A stretch of 64,000 bases of DNA, taken from NCBI RefSeq assembly GCF_947501225.1, contig NZ_CANMUW010000006.1:248001-312000 (forward strand). Reading direction: 5' to 3'. Below, piece by piece: positions 54,913 through 64,000 of this stretch. Under the pieces are notes generated by a model. That model had not been told where the DNA came from and searched no databases. It worked only from the letters and a program-made list of their open reading frames with translations. The translations under genes were made by a program, and so were the position numbers. Every line of letters starts with the position of its first letter. Positions within the stretch are counted from its first letter, which is position 1. The stretch comes from an uncultured Shewanella sp. (lineage in GTDB: Bacteria > Pseudomonadota > Gammaproteobacteria > Enterobacterales > Shewanellaceae).

Positions 54913-55428
54913 CTTATTGGACTAATGCCTTTGATCTTATTCATCATTTAAACATAGCATACAGTTTTCCCTATCCGCATGCACTTATTGTATTAATTAA
55001 CCATCAATTAGGTTTTTATCAATGAGCTTTATGTCGGCTAATACTACACCCACCTTCAGGCCGTTGTATACTTTTGTCTTGTCGGGAGGTTCCCGGGTAA
55101 GAGACTTTTGCATTTGAGCCTGTCTGCGGGTATAACTGCACGCTTTATTATCCGGACATGAGTGAGTCGCTTACCCTGGTTACAGCCGGGTTGCCGGAAA
55201 TGAGATAAGCATCATGTCGAAGGTGCCTTGGTGGCCGCCGCTATCGGTGTGTCATCCGGGATCTATTTTGAACCCCATAAAGGTACCTCCCTCGCCCCGG
55301 TTGCGGGAGATGGCAATTACGCCTATGTGTGAGTGGAATGTTTCAAGCGACAAGCATGCAATAGGCAAACGATCTGTGCCCGATAATCGGCACTCAACAG
55401 AATGAATTTAAAAGACACCGAGTTAACT
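54913..55428. other. Intergenic region with possible gene remnant
   Basis: About 515 bases between the GGEEF gene and a plus-strand hypothetical gene. The first 150 bases are AT-rich; the rest contains the coding-like pieces described at 55158-55332. No other site recognised. Confidence 0.4.
55158..55332 (+). pseudogene. Possible degraded gene fragment
   Basis: Two short open stretches look coding but lie in different frames. 55158-55208 reads MSESLTLVTAGLPEMR and stops. 55204-55332 reads without a start codon, including ALVAAAIGVSSGIYFEPHKG, and ends at a TGA. GC content and residue choice are protein-like, unlike the flanks. It may be the end of a decayed gene; no family was recognised, so this stays weak. 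Confidence 0.25.
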
Positions 55429-55866
55429 ATGACTGATATCTCCCCTGAATATAAAGCACGAGTTGAGCAAGTCTCATTGAACGTATGTAACACAGTGATT
55501 CCTATGGATCAGATCCCTGAAAACCTGATGGAAGCCTATGCTAACCTGTGTAATGAGCTAGTCGAAGATAATGATGAGAAGTTTGCCAAGGGGTGGGAGG
55601 CGCTGCCAAATAGTGCCAAGGCGTTACTGCCCAGAGAAGACTTTCACGGCTTCTATATCGCTAATGCCTGGCTGCAGCTAAGTCGTGTCGCCCAGGATAT
55701 CTCGGATATGGCCGACAGCGATGAAGCCATCGATGAGAAGGAGTACAACGGTATATTTACCCGCATCTCAGATGAGTCGCTCAAAGAGAGCGCGAAGAAG
55801 TTGAAGAAATCCCGCACCGACAGAGCCCTGCTCAACAGCATTCGCGCGGTTATTGAAGGTAAGTAG
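55429..55866 (+). CDS. Cytoplasmic protein of unknown function
   Basis: 145 aa from ATG 55429 (an ATG at 55402 would add nine residues; neither has a good ribosome site). A soluble, acidic, helical protein: ISPEYKARVEQVSLNVCNTV, then an Asn/Glu-rich middle and a Lys-rich end (SLKESAKKLKKSRTD). No signal peptide or membrane segment, no recognised domain. Single gene. Confidence 0.65.
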   Translation: MTDISPEYKARVEQVSLNVCNTVIPMDQIPENLMEAYANLCNELVEDNDEKFAKGWEALPNSAKALLPREDFHGFYIANAWLQLSRVAQDISDMADSDEAIDEKEYNGIFTRISDESLKESAKKLKKSRTDRALLNSIRAVIEGK

Positions 55867-56183
55867 TCGAAGGAGAGTAGTCACCTCCCGAGTATGAGGT
55901 GTTAATCCTTTTACCGGGTGCTGATTGAGGCTATGGGAAACCATGGCCTTTTTTGTATCTGCCGCCAGCAGGTACCTTACTGCTGTTGCCTACCTACTGA
56001 GTCAGATTACTGGGTGCCGTAGCTTCAGAGTTATCTATAGCCTGCGGCTCGCAGAAGCCTCCCAAAGTAAAGAGCGCATAACCCCTGTCGGGAAGGCAAT
56101 AGATGACCATGAAGGCAAAAGCTTCAACATACTTACCAATATAAAGAACAGATAGAAGATGTAACCAGCCGTCATTCCAAGGC

Positions 56184-56216
56184 AAAAAAAAGCTACCGAT
56201 ATTAACCGGTAGCTTT
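56184..56216 (-). terminator. Rho-independent terminator of the malic enzyme gene
   Basis: AAAGCTACCG and CGGTAGCTTT form a 10-bp stem with an 8-base loop; on the minus strand it continues into a run of eight T. Confidence 0.9.
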
Positions 56217-56224
56217 ATGCTGTT

Positions 56225-56315
56225 CTCGAACCTCGAACCTCGAACCTCGAACCTCGAACCTCGAACCTCGAACCTCGAACCTCGAACCTCGAACCTCGAA
56301 CCTGGATCCTGAAAC
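56225..56315. repeat. Heptamer tandem repeat, CTCGAAC x 11 plus two degenerate copies
   Basis: Eleven exact CTCGAAC units (56225-56301) followed by CTGGATC and CTGAAAC. The longest heptamer array in the window, placed between the malic enzyme gene and its terminator. Confidence 0.97.
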
Positions 56316-56340
56316 AAGTTCAGGATGACGAGAGAGAGAG

Positions 56341-58029
56341 TTAGAAAGACGTTCTCTTATAACGTCGATACTCTGCCGTCCAGAAGTTGTCTTCGATGGC
56401 CTGCTCGAGTAACTCATCGGTACAGGGCAGGGCGTGTCCCTGTTCGATGGCGACCTTACCAACGGCAAAGGCGATATGTTTACTGACCTTGTGGATCTCC
56501 CCCAGCGGTGGCAGCAGCGGGCCTTCGCCTTCCAGTGCCAGTGGCGAGCACTCGGCCAGTGCGCGGCTCGATGCCATCAACATCTCATCGCTGACCCGTT
56601 TGGCACCGCATGCCAGGACGCCGAGGCCGATCCCCGGGAAGATATAGCTGTTGTTACACTGAGCTATCTCGAAGGTATCACCATCGACGACCACGGGCTC
56701 GAACGGACTTCCCGTGGCGACGAGGGCCTGACCTTGAGTCCAGTGCAGCACATCCTTGGGAGTGGCTTCGACCCGGCTGGTTGGGTTAGACAGCGGGAAG
56801 ACGATAGGGCGGGGGCAGTGGCTATGCATCGCCTTGATGATCTCCTCACTGAAGATCCCCGGTGCACCTGACACACCAATCAATACGGTCGGTTTAGCGT
56901 TGTTGACGACATCCAGCAGTGAGATGTTCTCACTGAAGTTCTCCCAGCTCTCGATGTCGTCACATTTTTGCGCCAGCTTTTGCTGGAATGGTAACAGGGT
57001 TGGCATATTATCTTGCAGTAAGCCCCAGCGGTCGACCATGAAGACCCGTGCACGTGCCTGCTCTTCGCTGAGCCCCTCAGACACCATCTGTGCCACGATG
57101 GCCTCGGCAATACCACAGCCCGCGGAGCCGGCACCGAGGAAGGTGACGCGCTGCTCACTCAGTTTGGTTTTAGCCGCTTTACAGGCCGCTAGCAAGGAAC
57201 CTACGGTTACCGCCGCCGTGCCCTGAACATCGTCATTGAAGCAGCAATATTGGTCCTTGTATCGCTCGAGCAGCGGCATCGCATTCTTCTGTGCAAAATC
57301 CTCAAACTGGATTAATGCATCCGGCCAGCGACGGTGTACTGCCTGCATGAAGGCTTCGACAAATTCGGCATACTCTTCGCCACCAATACGCTGGTGGCGC
57401 CAGCCCATATACATAGGATCTTCGAGAAGGTTAGGGTTATCTGTACCTACATCGAGTGTGATAGGCAGGGTATACGCGGGGCTGATGCCACCACAGCTGG
57501 TATAGAGCGACAGCTTACCGATCGGGATCCCCATGCCGCCGATCCCCTGGTCACCCAGACCCAGAATACGTTCACCATCGGTGACCACGATTATTTTTAC
57601 CTTCTGACGGGTGGAGTTATTCAGCAGATCATCGATACGATCTTTGTTTGGATAGGAGATAAACAGACCACGATTACGACGATAGTTTTTTGAGAAACGT
57701 TCACAGGCCATACCCACTGTCGGGGTGTAGATGATTGGCATCATCTCGGTAATATGGTTCTGAACCAAACGGTAGTATAGGGTCTCGTTGGTATCCTGAA
57801 TGTTTCTCAGGTAGATATGTTTGTCGAGATCGTTAGTGAAGTTGGTATATTGATCATAGGCTCGGGAGGCTTGCTCTTCGATGGTTTCAATCACATGGGG
57901 AAGCAGGCCTTCCAGGTTGAAGAAAACACGCTCTTCATCGGTAAATGCGCTGCCCTTGTTGATCAGAGGAGCCTCGAGAATAGCGGGGCCAGCAAAGGGA
58001 AGGTAGAGGGGGCGTTTATGATCGTCCAT
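56341..58029 (-). CDS. maeA: NAD-dependent malic enzyme
   Basis: 562 aa, the size of MaeA/Sfc[47 protein letters not shown] (in parts) with the catalytic region, [35 protein letters not shown] for nucleotide binding and [14 protein letters not shown] are all standard. It converts malate to pyruvate and CO2 with NAD+. ATG 58029 has AAAGGT upstream. Single gene ending in a heptamer array and a strong terminator. Confidence 0.95.
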   Translation of the reverse strand: MDDHKRPLYLPFAGPAILEAPLINKGSAFTDEERVFFNLEGLLPHVIETIEEQASRAYDQYTNFTNDLDKHIYLRNIQDTNETLYYRLVQNHITEMMPIIYTPTVGMACERFSKNYRRNRGLFISYPNKDRIDDLLNNSTRQKVKIIVVTDGERILGLGDQGIGGMGIPIGKLSLYTSCGGISPAYTLPITLDVGTDNPNLLEDPMYMGWRHQRIGGEEYAEFVEAFMQAVHRRWPDALIQFEDFAQKNAMPLLERYKDQYCCFNDDVQGTAAVTVGSLLAACKAAKTKLSEQRVTFLGAGSAGCGIAEAIVAQMVSEGLSEEQARARVFMVDRWGLLQDNMPTLLPFQQKLAQKCDDIESWENFSENISLLDVVNNAKPTVLIGVSGAPGIFSEEIIKAMHSHCPRPIVFPLSNPTSRVEATPKDVLHWTQGQALVATGSPFEPVVVDGDTFEIAQCNNSYIFPGIGLGVLACGAKRVSDEMLMASSRALAECSPLALEGEGPLLPPLGEIHKVSKHIAFAVGKVAIEQGHALPCTDELLEQAIEDNFWTAEYRRYKRTSF

Positions 58030-58184
58030 TGGTAACCTTTATGATATTTTTAGTTATTTAGGATGCTGTTATCTGTCTCCAGCAAGATTAACATAAAGTG
58101 TGATCTTTGTTGCCTTTTAGCCGACTAATTTTGTGATTATTTTCTATCTTATCTGTTTAAAACACTCTGGATCACAGAGACAAA

Positions 58185-58208
58185 AAAGCACAGCCCGAGC
58201 TGTGCTTT
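58185..58208 (-). terminator. Rho-independent terminator of the yehS-like gene
   Basis: AAAGCACAGC and GCTGTGCTTT with a 4-base loop; on the minus strand followed by TTTT and more T. Confidence 0.88.
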
Positions 58209-58230
58209 AGTTTTAACTTCGACAGTCAGT

Positions 58231-58695
58231 CTACTTACCGCGATGTTTAAGGGACAAACCGGCTAAGAAATTACGCAGTACCTGGTCGCCACACTCTTTG
58301 AAGTGCTTATGACCCGGCTTTCTGAACAGGGCACCGAGTTCGGATTTAGACATATTAAAGTCGGCCAGCGCTAAAGTGTTGATGATGTCATCTTCACGCA
58401 TCTCCAGTGCAACTCTTAACTTCTTAAAGATAAGGTTGTTGTTGAGCTGAGATACCGGCTTTGGGATCTCCGCTCCCTCTCTCAGACCACGCTTTTCGAT
58501 GATCAATCCATCGAGGAACAGGCACATGGTCTTATCGTTACAGGGCTGATACCCCTCTTCCGCCTCTTTCTTTAGCAAATTAATGATTTGCTCCTGAGAT
58601 ACCTCATGCTTAACTTTAGCGAAGATCTTGATCATCTTGGCATTTGGGTAGTCGAACACGAAACGTAAGCGGCGTAAAATATCGTTGTTAATCAT
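58231..58695 (-). CDS. DUF1456 protein, YehS-like
   Basis: 154 aa made of two repeated DUF1456 units: NNDILRRLRFVFDYPNAKMI (first half) and NNNLIFKKLRVALEMREDDI (second half), each followed by a helical segment ending in FLDGLIIEKRG or FLAGLSLKHRG. Function is unknown in this conserved family; E. coli YehS is the reference. Cytoplasmic, single gene. Confidence 0.9.
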   Translation of the reverse strand: MINNDILRRLRFVFDYPNAKMIKIFAKVKHEVSQEQIINLLKKEAEEGYQPCNDKTMCLFLDGLIIEKRGLREGAEIPKPVSQLNNNLIFKKLRVALEMREDDIINTLALADFNMSKSELGALFRKPGHKHFKECGDQVLRNFLAGLSLKHRGK

Positions 58696-58782
58696 GATGT
58701 TTATTTCTTTATCTCGATGATTCCGCGTCTGCGGGATCTTGTGGTGGCTATTATAGCCGAATTTACCGGTGAACCTCCGGAT

Positions 58783-60138
58783 TTATTTAACATCTTGAAT
58801 CTGTGTCGACAGCAGCCTCTCTCTGATGATTGCCCGAACCTGGTTATGCAGCTCAAATACCCGCTCCAGAGAGTTCAGGTTTAATGAGATGTTTTCAAGC
58901 ATCACCAGACTCATGTCAAATTGCGGATAGTAGAGGGTCATAGACATATAGCCAGGCAGATACCCGGTATGGCTATATTCGGTGAGGTCACCATCAAAGT
59001 TTATGCGTAGCCCGTATCCGTAACTCATATTCGGCCACAGGAACGCTATCTCGGTGTGAGGCGTTGTCATCAGATGATAACTTTTGGCACTGGTTAACTT
59101 TCCCGAGTGTAGCTTTTGCTGAAAATCGGCGAAGGCTCTGGCGGTGGCTATCACTCCCCCCGCTGGGATCAGGGATGGGGTTATCTCGAGATCTGATGGA
59201 CTTAACCCGTTTGCAGTTTCAGTTAACCCTATGGCGAGAGCGGGGGCTCGTTGACGAATATCATCAATATCCCCCAGCTCTGCATAGATGCCTCCTAATC
59301 TATTGGCCAGTTTGAAGTCGGCAATCTGCTGAGCCAGCGGCTGTTGATTAACCTGCTCAAGCAACTCTCCCAGAACCGTGTATCCATAGTTGGAATACTG
59401 AAACTGTGAGCCCGGTTCGAAGCGGTTGGGCTTGCCTAATCTGTCGATACCCGAAGTATGGCTCAGTAGGTGATGAAGGGTAATTCTCTCATCGAAGCGG
59501 TTCGGATTGAAAAACGGTTGCTCCTGTGTGGAGGTGCCATAGAGGATCTCAGGTACGCTCTCGGGAGAGGGACTCTGCAGAGCCGCAGTGCTGCTCGGTG
59601 CATTTTCGTCATCGGCTTGAGCTGTTGCTAAGTCTGCATCGGCAACTGTCTCAAACTTTGCATCGAAGCCCGGAGATGCCTCACTCTCAGGCTTTTTACT
59701 CAAGTTCGGCTCGTTATCGACCCGTGTGTCGCTATCGAATCGATAGCTGTTAATTGTACGGTCGAGGTGCAGTTTTCCGGCATCGACGGCTCGCAATATT
59801 AAGGTCGCAGTGATCTGTTTAGAGAGAGAGGCGATGACAAAACTGGACTCTTGATCGATCCCTCTGCCCTTTTGCAAACTGAGCAGAGGTTTCCCCCCTT
59901 GTGACAAGAGTACACTGCCGCTAAAGGGTTGCAGGGAGTTATCGATGGCCTCCCTGACTCTATGTGCCAGGGGAGTCACCTGCGAGGCTTGTTTATTCGA
60001 GTCAGCCTGTTCGTTCAGGCTGTTTTCCGCGGTGGCGTTTTCTTTGGCATCTGGGGTGTCGCCATGAACGGGGGCTATTAATAAACTGAGCAGGATTGCA
60101 ATCCCGCGTAAGCCAATTGGGTTAATCCCTGATTTCAT
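58783..60138 (-). CDS. Serine hydrolase, class C beta-lactamase family
   Basis: 451 aa with signal peptide (about 1-26). Catalytic S104-L-S-K107, the YSNYGY (Y-x-N) motif and a C-terminal HTGYLPG in the place of the KTG-like box identify the beta-lactamase/penicillin-binding-protein-like fold used also by esterases and D-aminopeptidases. An insertion of about 80 residues (136-215), rich in Ala, Asp, Glu, Pro and Ser, separates the SxxK motif from the next conserved HTSGI segment. It starts ten bases after the NRAMP-related gene, so they form an operon. Substrate unknown. Confidence 0.85.
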   Translation of the reverse strand: MKSGINPIGLRGIAILLSLLIAPVHGDTPDAKENATAENSLNEQADSNKQASQVTPLAHRVREAIDNSLQPFSGSVLLSQGGKPLLSLQKGRGIDQESSFVIASLSKQITATLILRAVDAGKLHLDRTINSYRFDSDTRVDNEPNLSKKPESEASPGFDAKFETVADADLATAQADDENAPSSTAALQSPSPESVPEILYGTSTQEQPFFNPNRFDERITLHHLLSHTSGIDRLGKPNRFEPGSQFQYSNYGYTVLGELLEQVNQQPLAQQIADFKLANRLGGIYAELGDIDDIRQRAPALAIGLTETANGLSPSDLEITPSLIPAGGVIATARAFADFQQKLHSGKLTSAKSYHLMTTPHTEIAFLWPNMSYGYGLRINFDGDLTEYSHTGYLPGYMSMTLYYPQFDMSLVMLENISLNLNSLERVFELHNQVRAIIRERLLSTQIQDVK

Positions 60139-60148
60139 CTTAACTTCC

Positions 60149-61426
60149 TTACTTCGTTGCTATCCAGTAGATAAACAGGCCGGCGAAACCGAGCAGATAG
60201 AGTAGGCCTATTTTAGAGAGTAGCTTCATCTTCCAGCCATAGCGGTCAGATTCGGGGAGGGGGGAACTGGTCATCAGTTTATAGTTTAACCAGGCAAACA
60301 CCACTGTGGTCATGAAGGCCAATATCATGACAAATTCCAGCAGTGGCAATAATGCCCCCTTAAAGAAGAGTATGATGGCGAGCCCCAGGGCGCTGATGAG
60401 CAGCATGAAGCATGTAAGTAGCTTGTTTGAATTGGGCTTTTGGGTCAGTAACTGCATGCCCATGTTCAGGGTGCGGCTATAACCATCGATAACGGTCACT
60501 GTGGTGCTGAATATACATAACAGGGCGACAGCACCAATCAGGTAACGGGTCTCCTCCCCCAGGATCTGGCTGTATAGGGTGATAAGTTGGCTGGCAAATT
60601 TAACCCCCGATGCTGAGAACTGCTCACCACTGCCATGCATGACCAAGGAGCCCAGGGCTAAAAAAACGACGGCTAGCAGAGCCGTGATTATGTAGCCAAG
60701 ATTAAAGTCGAAGATGGCCTGCTCTTTAGTGATACTTTGGCTTTTCTGTTTTTCCAATAACCACAAAGAGTTCCATGCACTGACCTCTATCGGTGCGGGC
60801 ATCCATCCCATCATGGCGACCAGGAAACCGATATACCCCCACTGCCATGGGGAGGGAGATATAAATTCGGAATCGACCAGAGAGGGGGCATTCAGTGCCA
60901 AGGCGACGGCAATCAAGGTGGTGACCGTAAGGCAAAACATGATCACCTTAGTGAGTTTATCGAGAAGCGCATAGTGGCCGAAAATAAGCAGAGTCAAGCT
61001 GGATATTAAGACAATCAGCCCCAATATATCGATAGATAACGGGATGAATAGTGTCAGCATGGCTGCGGTTAACATGGTTACCCCTGCCGTGCTGGCTATG
61101 GCCGCTATGGTGTTGAGTGAGGTAAATAGTATCAGGTAGCCCCGGCCCTGTTTCTGGTAACCATGGAGCAGGCTCTCATCGGTTGCCGCCGTGTAGCGGG
61201 CTCCGGCGGCAAAAAATGGATATTTGAGCAGGTTGACGGCTAAGATCAGCCATGCAAGTTGCCAGCCGAATTCGGCGCCGGCCCGGGTAGAGGCGACCAG
61301 GTGTGAGGCGCCTATAGCTGCGGCGGCCATTAATAAGCCGGGCCCCAATGCCTTCAGGGGTACTCTCGCTGAGCTATAGGTGGCCTTGTGTGAGTTTAAA
61401 TCAGGCTTATCGGCTAATTTTTCCAT
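60149..61426 (-). CDS. NRAMP-related membrane transporter lacking the DPGN motif
   Basis: 425 aa from ATG 61426; a TTG at 61447 would add seven residues. About eleven membrane segments. The first helix reads GPGLLMAAAAIGASHLVAST, aligning with NRAMP helix 1, but the metal-binding D-P-G-N is replaced by G-A-S-H; helix 6 reads MGWMPAPIEVSAWNS. Thus it belongs to the wider NRAMP superfamily group without the classical Mn/Fe site, and the cargo is uncertain. Co-transcribed with the downstream serine hydrolase. Confidence 0.8.
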   Translation of the reverse strand: MEKLADKPDLNSHKATYSSARVPLKALGPGLLMAAAAIGASHLVASTRAGAEFGWQLAWLILAVNLLKYPFFAAGARYTAATDESLLHGYQKQGRGYLILFTSLNTIAAIASTAGVTMLTAAMLTLFIPLSIDILGLIVLISSLTLLIFGHYALLDKLTKVIMFCLTVTTLIAVALALNAPSLVDSEFISPSPWQWGYIGFLVAMMGWMPAPIEVSAWNSLWLLEKQKSQSITKEQAIFDFNLGYIITALLAVVFLALGSLVMHGSGEQFSASGVKFASQLITLYSQILGEETRYLIGAVALLCIFSTTVTVIDGYSRTLNMGMQLLTQKPNSNKLLTCFMLLISALGLAIILFFKGALLPLLEFVMILAFMTTVVFAWLNYKLMTSSPLPESDRYGWKMKLLSKIGLLYLLGFAGLFIYWIATK

Positions 61427-61762
61427 GAGAAAGTGTTCGCTCTGCAATCGTTTTGAGTGGCGTTAATTTCTATCTGTTTGACTAATGTCCTATCCATCTA
61501 TCGCCCCTTGTTTAGCAAAGCGAATAAATTAGATTAACAAGATGTTGCAATGAAACCAATGCTGAGAGCTGCATTAATGTGGAAGGTTCGGAATGAGGAG
61601 CTCATTAAACACTTTCCTCTGCCTGTTTGATACGTGTTGAACTTAAATTATTTGACTTTGCTAATTTAGGCTTTAGTTTAGTTTTGGCAGCACTTACAGC
61701 AACCGGACTGAAGTTTGTGGTAGTCATGGCGCTAAAAACAATAAAAAAATCAAAGGATGATT
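61427..61762. other. Intergenic region between divergent transport genes
   Basis: 336 bases, AT-rich, holding the promoters of the NRAMP-related gene and the TonB receptor. A 72-codon frame at 61627-61845 runs out of frame into the receptor gene and is not convincing. No named site seen. Confidence 0.4.
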
Positions 61763-64000
61763 ATGAAGATACTACAAGCTTACCCCAGCCTGTGCGCACT
61801 GGCTGTTTCATCAATACTCACTTCAAATGCGTTTGCAAACGATGAGCCCGTAGAGAGAATCGAAGTTACTGGAACTCATATTAAACGTATCGATATGGAG
61901 GGAGCCTCGCCTATGACGGTGTTGAGCGAAGAGGATATCGCTCGCTCAGGTGCACAGGATATGTCTCAACTTTTGAGTAAGTTACCCATCTCTGGTAGCG
62001 GTACATTTTCCACACAAGGTAACAACTCCGACGATACTGCCAACGGTGGCGCGGCGGTCTCTTTGCGTGGTTTAGGGGCGGATTCGACACTGGTCTTGCT
62101 TAACGGACGCCGAATCGCGGTCTCTTCGTTTGCTAAGTCTATCGATACTGCCTTTGTGGATATCAACTCTATTCCCATGTCAGCGGTAAAACGTGTCGAT
62201 ATCGTTAAAGATGGTGCCTCTGCGACTTATGGCTCCGATGCAATTGCCGGAGTGATAAATATCATTCTGAAGAAAGATTTCGAAGGCTTCGAGGTGAATG
62301 CAAAGGTCGCTGAAACAGTTGAGGATGGCGGCGGTCAAACTGCGGCGTCGATGCTTTGGGGGACCAGCTCGGAACGTTCCCATACCACTGTGATATTGGA
62401 CTATTTTAAAGAGAATGAGACTCTGTTTGGTGACAGGGATTACTCTAAGTCAGCGAATCAGACCGCAAATGGTGGTTTCGATTTCCGCTCATCGGCGGGT
62501 AATCCCGGTAGCTATATTCCAGCCACCATAGGCATTGATGGTTCGATTACACCTAAGTCAGACCTTTATAGCTGGACGCCGGATCCGAACTGTCCGGCAG
62601 AGAATATAGGTGGTGCCTATTGCCGCTACGACTACGCTCCGGTCATGACCTCTGTGCCGGAAACCCGTCGTATCGGTCTATCCGTCTTTCAGGATTTTGA
62701 AATTAATGACGATCTGAAGATGTTTGCCGAGCTGATGTATCAGCATAACGAGAGCGTGATCAAAGGTGCGGCGAGTCCATCTTTCAGTGAGTTTTACATG
62801 CTTGACAGTAATCCTCTTTTCACCAGCGGAGCCGCGACAAATCCTTTCCCCGGCGAAGACTTAACCATGCGACGTCGCCTGACTGAAACGGGTCCGAGAC
62901 AGAAGAGTGCCGAATCGGATAGTGCTCGTGTCGTACTGGGGCTTGAGGGAATGGTGGCGCAGTGGGAATGGGAGCTGGCGTACACCTACTCCTATAACCG
63001 TAACTATGAATTCGGTCAGCAAGGTTTTGTCTGGACGCCCAGATTGCAGGAGCAGATTAATGCGGGTAACTTCAATCCTCTGGCAACGACCCAGTCAGCA
63101 GAGGTGTTAGAGCAAATATCGGTAAATACGACCCGTGACGGTAAATCTACGACACAAGCTGTAGATGGCAAGATAGCTGGTGAGCTTTTCGACATGCCTG
63201 CCGGCAGCGTGGCTATGGCGGTCGGTTTCGAGTACAGGGAGGAGGAGTTATCGGATAATCCGGATGAGCTTTTCCTGCGTGGTGAGATTTTCGGTACTGA
63301 AGCGACACAGGCAGCGGGGGAGCGAGATCAAACTTCACTGTTTGTTGAGTTTGCGGTGCCGGTATTTGAGAAACTGGAAGCACAGTTGGCGTTACGCTAC
63401 GAAGACTATAGTGACTTTGGTACCACCACCAATCCGAAGGTTGCTCTGAGATATACGCCACTGGATAATTTGACTCTGAGAGCGAGTTGGGGAGAGGCAT
63501 TCAGGGCTCCATCCTTAGTTCAGATGGGCCTTGGTGCAACACAGGAGTCTCCCGGAATCGTCGATTCGGTTCGCTGCCCGTTAACCGGGCTCGAAGAGGA
63601 TTGTAGTGCGCAAGAGCGTACCGTGTTGTTTTCGGGCAACCCCAACCTTAAACCTGAAGAGTCAACATCTTATAACTTCGGCGGTGTTTGGGAAATTGCT
63701 GAAGACTTAAGTGTCGGTATCGATTATTGGAATTATGATCAAGAGGGGCTAATTACCTCAGATACGCAGCATTTGGTCGATACCCAGGGCTCAGATCCAT
63801 CTGTGGTTAAGCGTGAGCCTTCTGCTGGTGGTGTACCCGGCCGTATCATTGAGATCTATGACCAATTCAGGAATTTAGGTGGCCAGACAACGGATGGTAT
63901 CGACTTCGATCTTAAATATCGTATGGATACCGGGAGCATGGGAGAGTTTGGCTTTAGCTACAATTTGACCTGGGTTAACTCATTCGATCAGGTTCGTGAA
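61763..64000 (+). CDS. TonB-dependent receptor (partial, N-terminal 746 residues)
   Basis: The frame is open from ATG 61763 (AAAGGATG upstream) to the window edge. Signal peptide about 1-28 (ending near SNAFA), then VERIEVTGTHIKR, the TonB-box-like start common in the large oligomer/carbohydrate receptor group of Shewanella, a plug domain (LVLLNGRRIAV, VDIVKDGASATYGSDAIAGV) and much of the barrel. The length and the ERIEVTG opening fit receptors for peptides, polysaccharide fragments or other large substrates. Ligand unknown. It is divergent from the NRAMP-related gene. Confidence 0.9.
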   Translation, partial: MKILQAYPSLCALAVSSILTSNAFANDEPVERIEVTGTHIKRIDMEGASPMTVLSEEDIARSGAQDMSQLLSKLPISGSGTFSTQGNNSDDTANGGAAVSLRGLGADSTLVLLNGRRIAVSSFAKSIDTAFVDINSIPMSAVKRVDIVKDGASATYGSDAIAGVINIILKKDFEGFEVNAKVAETVEDGGGQTAASMLWGTSSERSHTTVILDYFKENETLFGDRDYSKSANQTANGGFDFRSSAGNPGSYIPATIGIDGSITPKSDLYSWTPDPNCPAENIGGAYCRYDYAPVMTSVPETRRIGLSVFQDFEINDDLKMFAELMYQHNESVIKGAASPSFSEFYMLDSNPLFTSGAATNPFPGEDLTMRRRLTETGPRQKSAESDSARVVLGLEGMVAQWEWELAYTYSYNRNYEFGQQGFVWTPRLQEQINAGNFNPLATTQSAEVLEQISVNTTRDGKSTTQAVDGKIAGELFDMPAGSVAMAVGFEYREEELSDNPDELFLRGEIFGTEATQAAGERDQTSLFVEFAVPVFEKLEAQLALRYEDYSDFGTTTNPKVALRYTPLDNLTLRASWGEAFRAPSLVQMGLGATQESPGIVDSVRCPLTGLEEDCSAQERTVLFSGNPNLKPEESTSYNFGGVWEIAEDLSVGIDYWNYDQEGLITSDTQHLVDTQGSDPSVVKREPSAGGVPGRIIEIYDQFRNLGGQTTDGIDFDLKYRMDTGSMGEFGFSYNLTWVNSFDQVRE

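Noticed and set aside
55925..56155. 76-codon frame
   Set aside because: No good ribosome site or family; lies in a repeat and terminator region.

Overview
The window looks like a chromosome segment of a marine Shewanella or a very close gammaproteobacterial relative. The evidence is the protein content: a second-type Na+-pumping NADH:quinone reductase operon, a shewasin-like pepsin homologue, a split borosin pair of the kind known from S. oneidensis, NrfBCD, MetR/MetE with MetJ and MetR sites, and CDGSH, GMC and Scs redox genes. Mid-range GC and REP-like and heptamer repeats between genes fit this. The species is inferred, not shown.

Layout. 0-7 kb: the start of a dicarboxylate/amino-acid symporter gene (minus), then nqrABCDEF (plus) with a 29-codon ORF wedged between nqrA and nqrB. 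7-13.4 kb: a LysR regulator divergent from a Bcr/CflA-type efflux gene, an FMN reductase, a ClpC-like AAA+ unfoldase and a small membrane protein. 13.4-18.9 kb (all minus): the most interesting block. In transcription order it holds a pepsin-like aspartic protease, a GNAT acetyltransferase, a borosin-type peptide alpha-N-methyltransferase, its probable 92-aa precursor peptide, and a TPR-GGEEF diguanylate cyclase whose start codon overlaps the precursor stop. 19-25.5 kb: two convergent LysR paralogues, a DUF2726-like membrane protein, nrfBCD and an unknown exported protein. 25.4-33.5 kb: a methionine/B12 region with three MetJ boxes plus a cobalamin riboswitch ahead of a TonB-dependent receptor, then an SGNH lipoprotein, an HDOD protein and divergent metR/metE. 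33.5-37.3 kb: an MFS pump overlapped by a degenerate serine-recombinase-like protein, then a CDGSH-glutamate-synthase fusion. 37.5-47.1 kb: periplasmic thiol and redox genes (ScsBCD-like, TlpA-like, Tat subunit plus GMC dehydrogenase) and a DadA-like oxidase. 47.3-64 kb: dodecin, queG, an MFS carrier, adenosine deaminase, a solute-binding protein, a second TPR-GGEEF protein, NAD malic enzyme, a YehS-like protein, a serine hydrolase, an NRAMP-related carrier and the start of a large TonB-dependent receptor.

Two themes run through the window. The first is a probable ribosomal peptide (borosin) locus coupled to c-di-GMP signalling. The second is a family of intergenic repeats with strict 7-base phasing, several arranged as inverted arms around hairpins; I know of no standard name for them.
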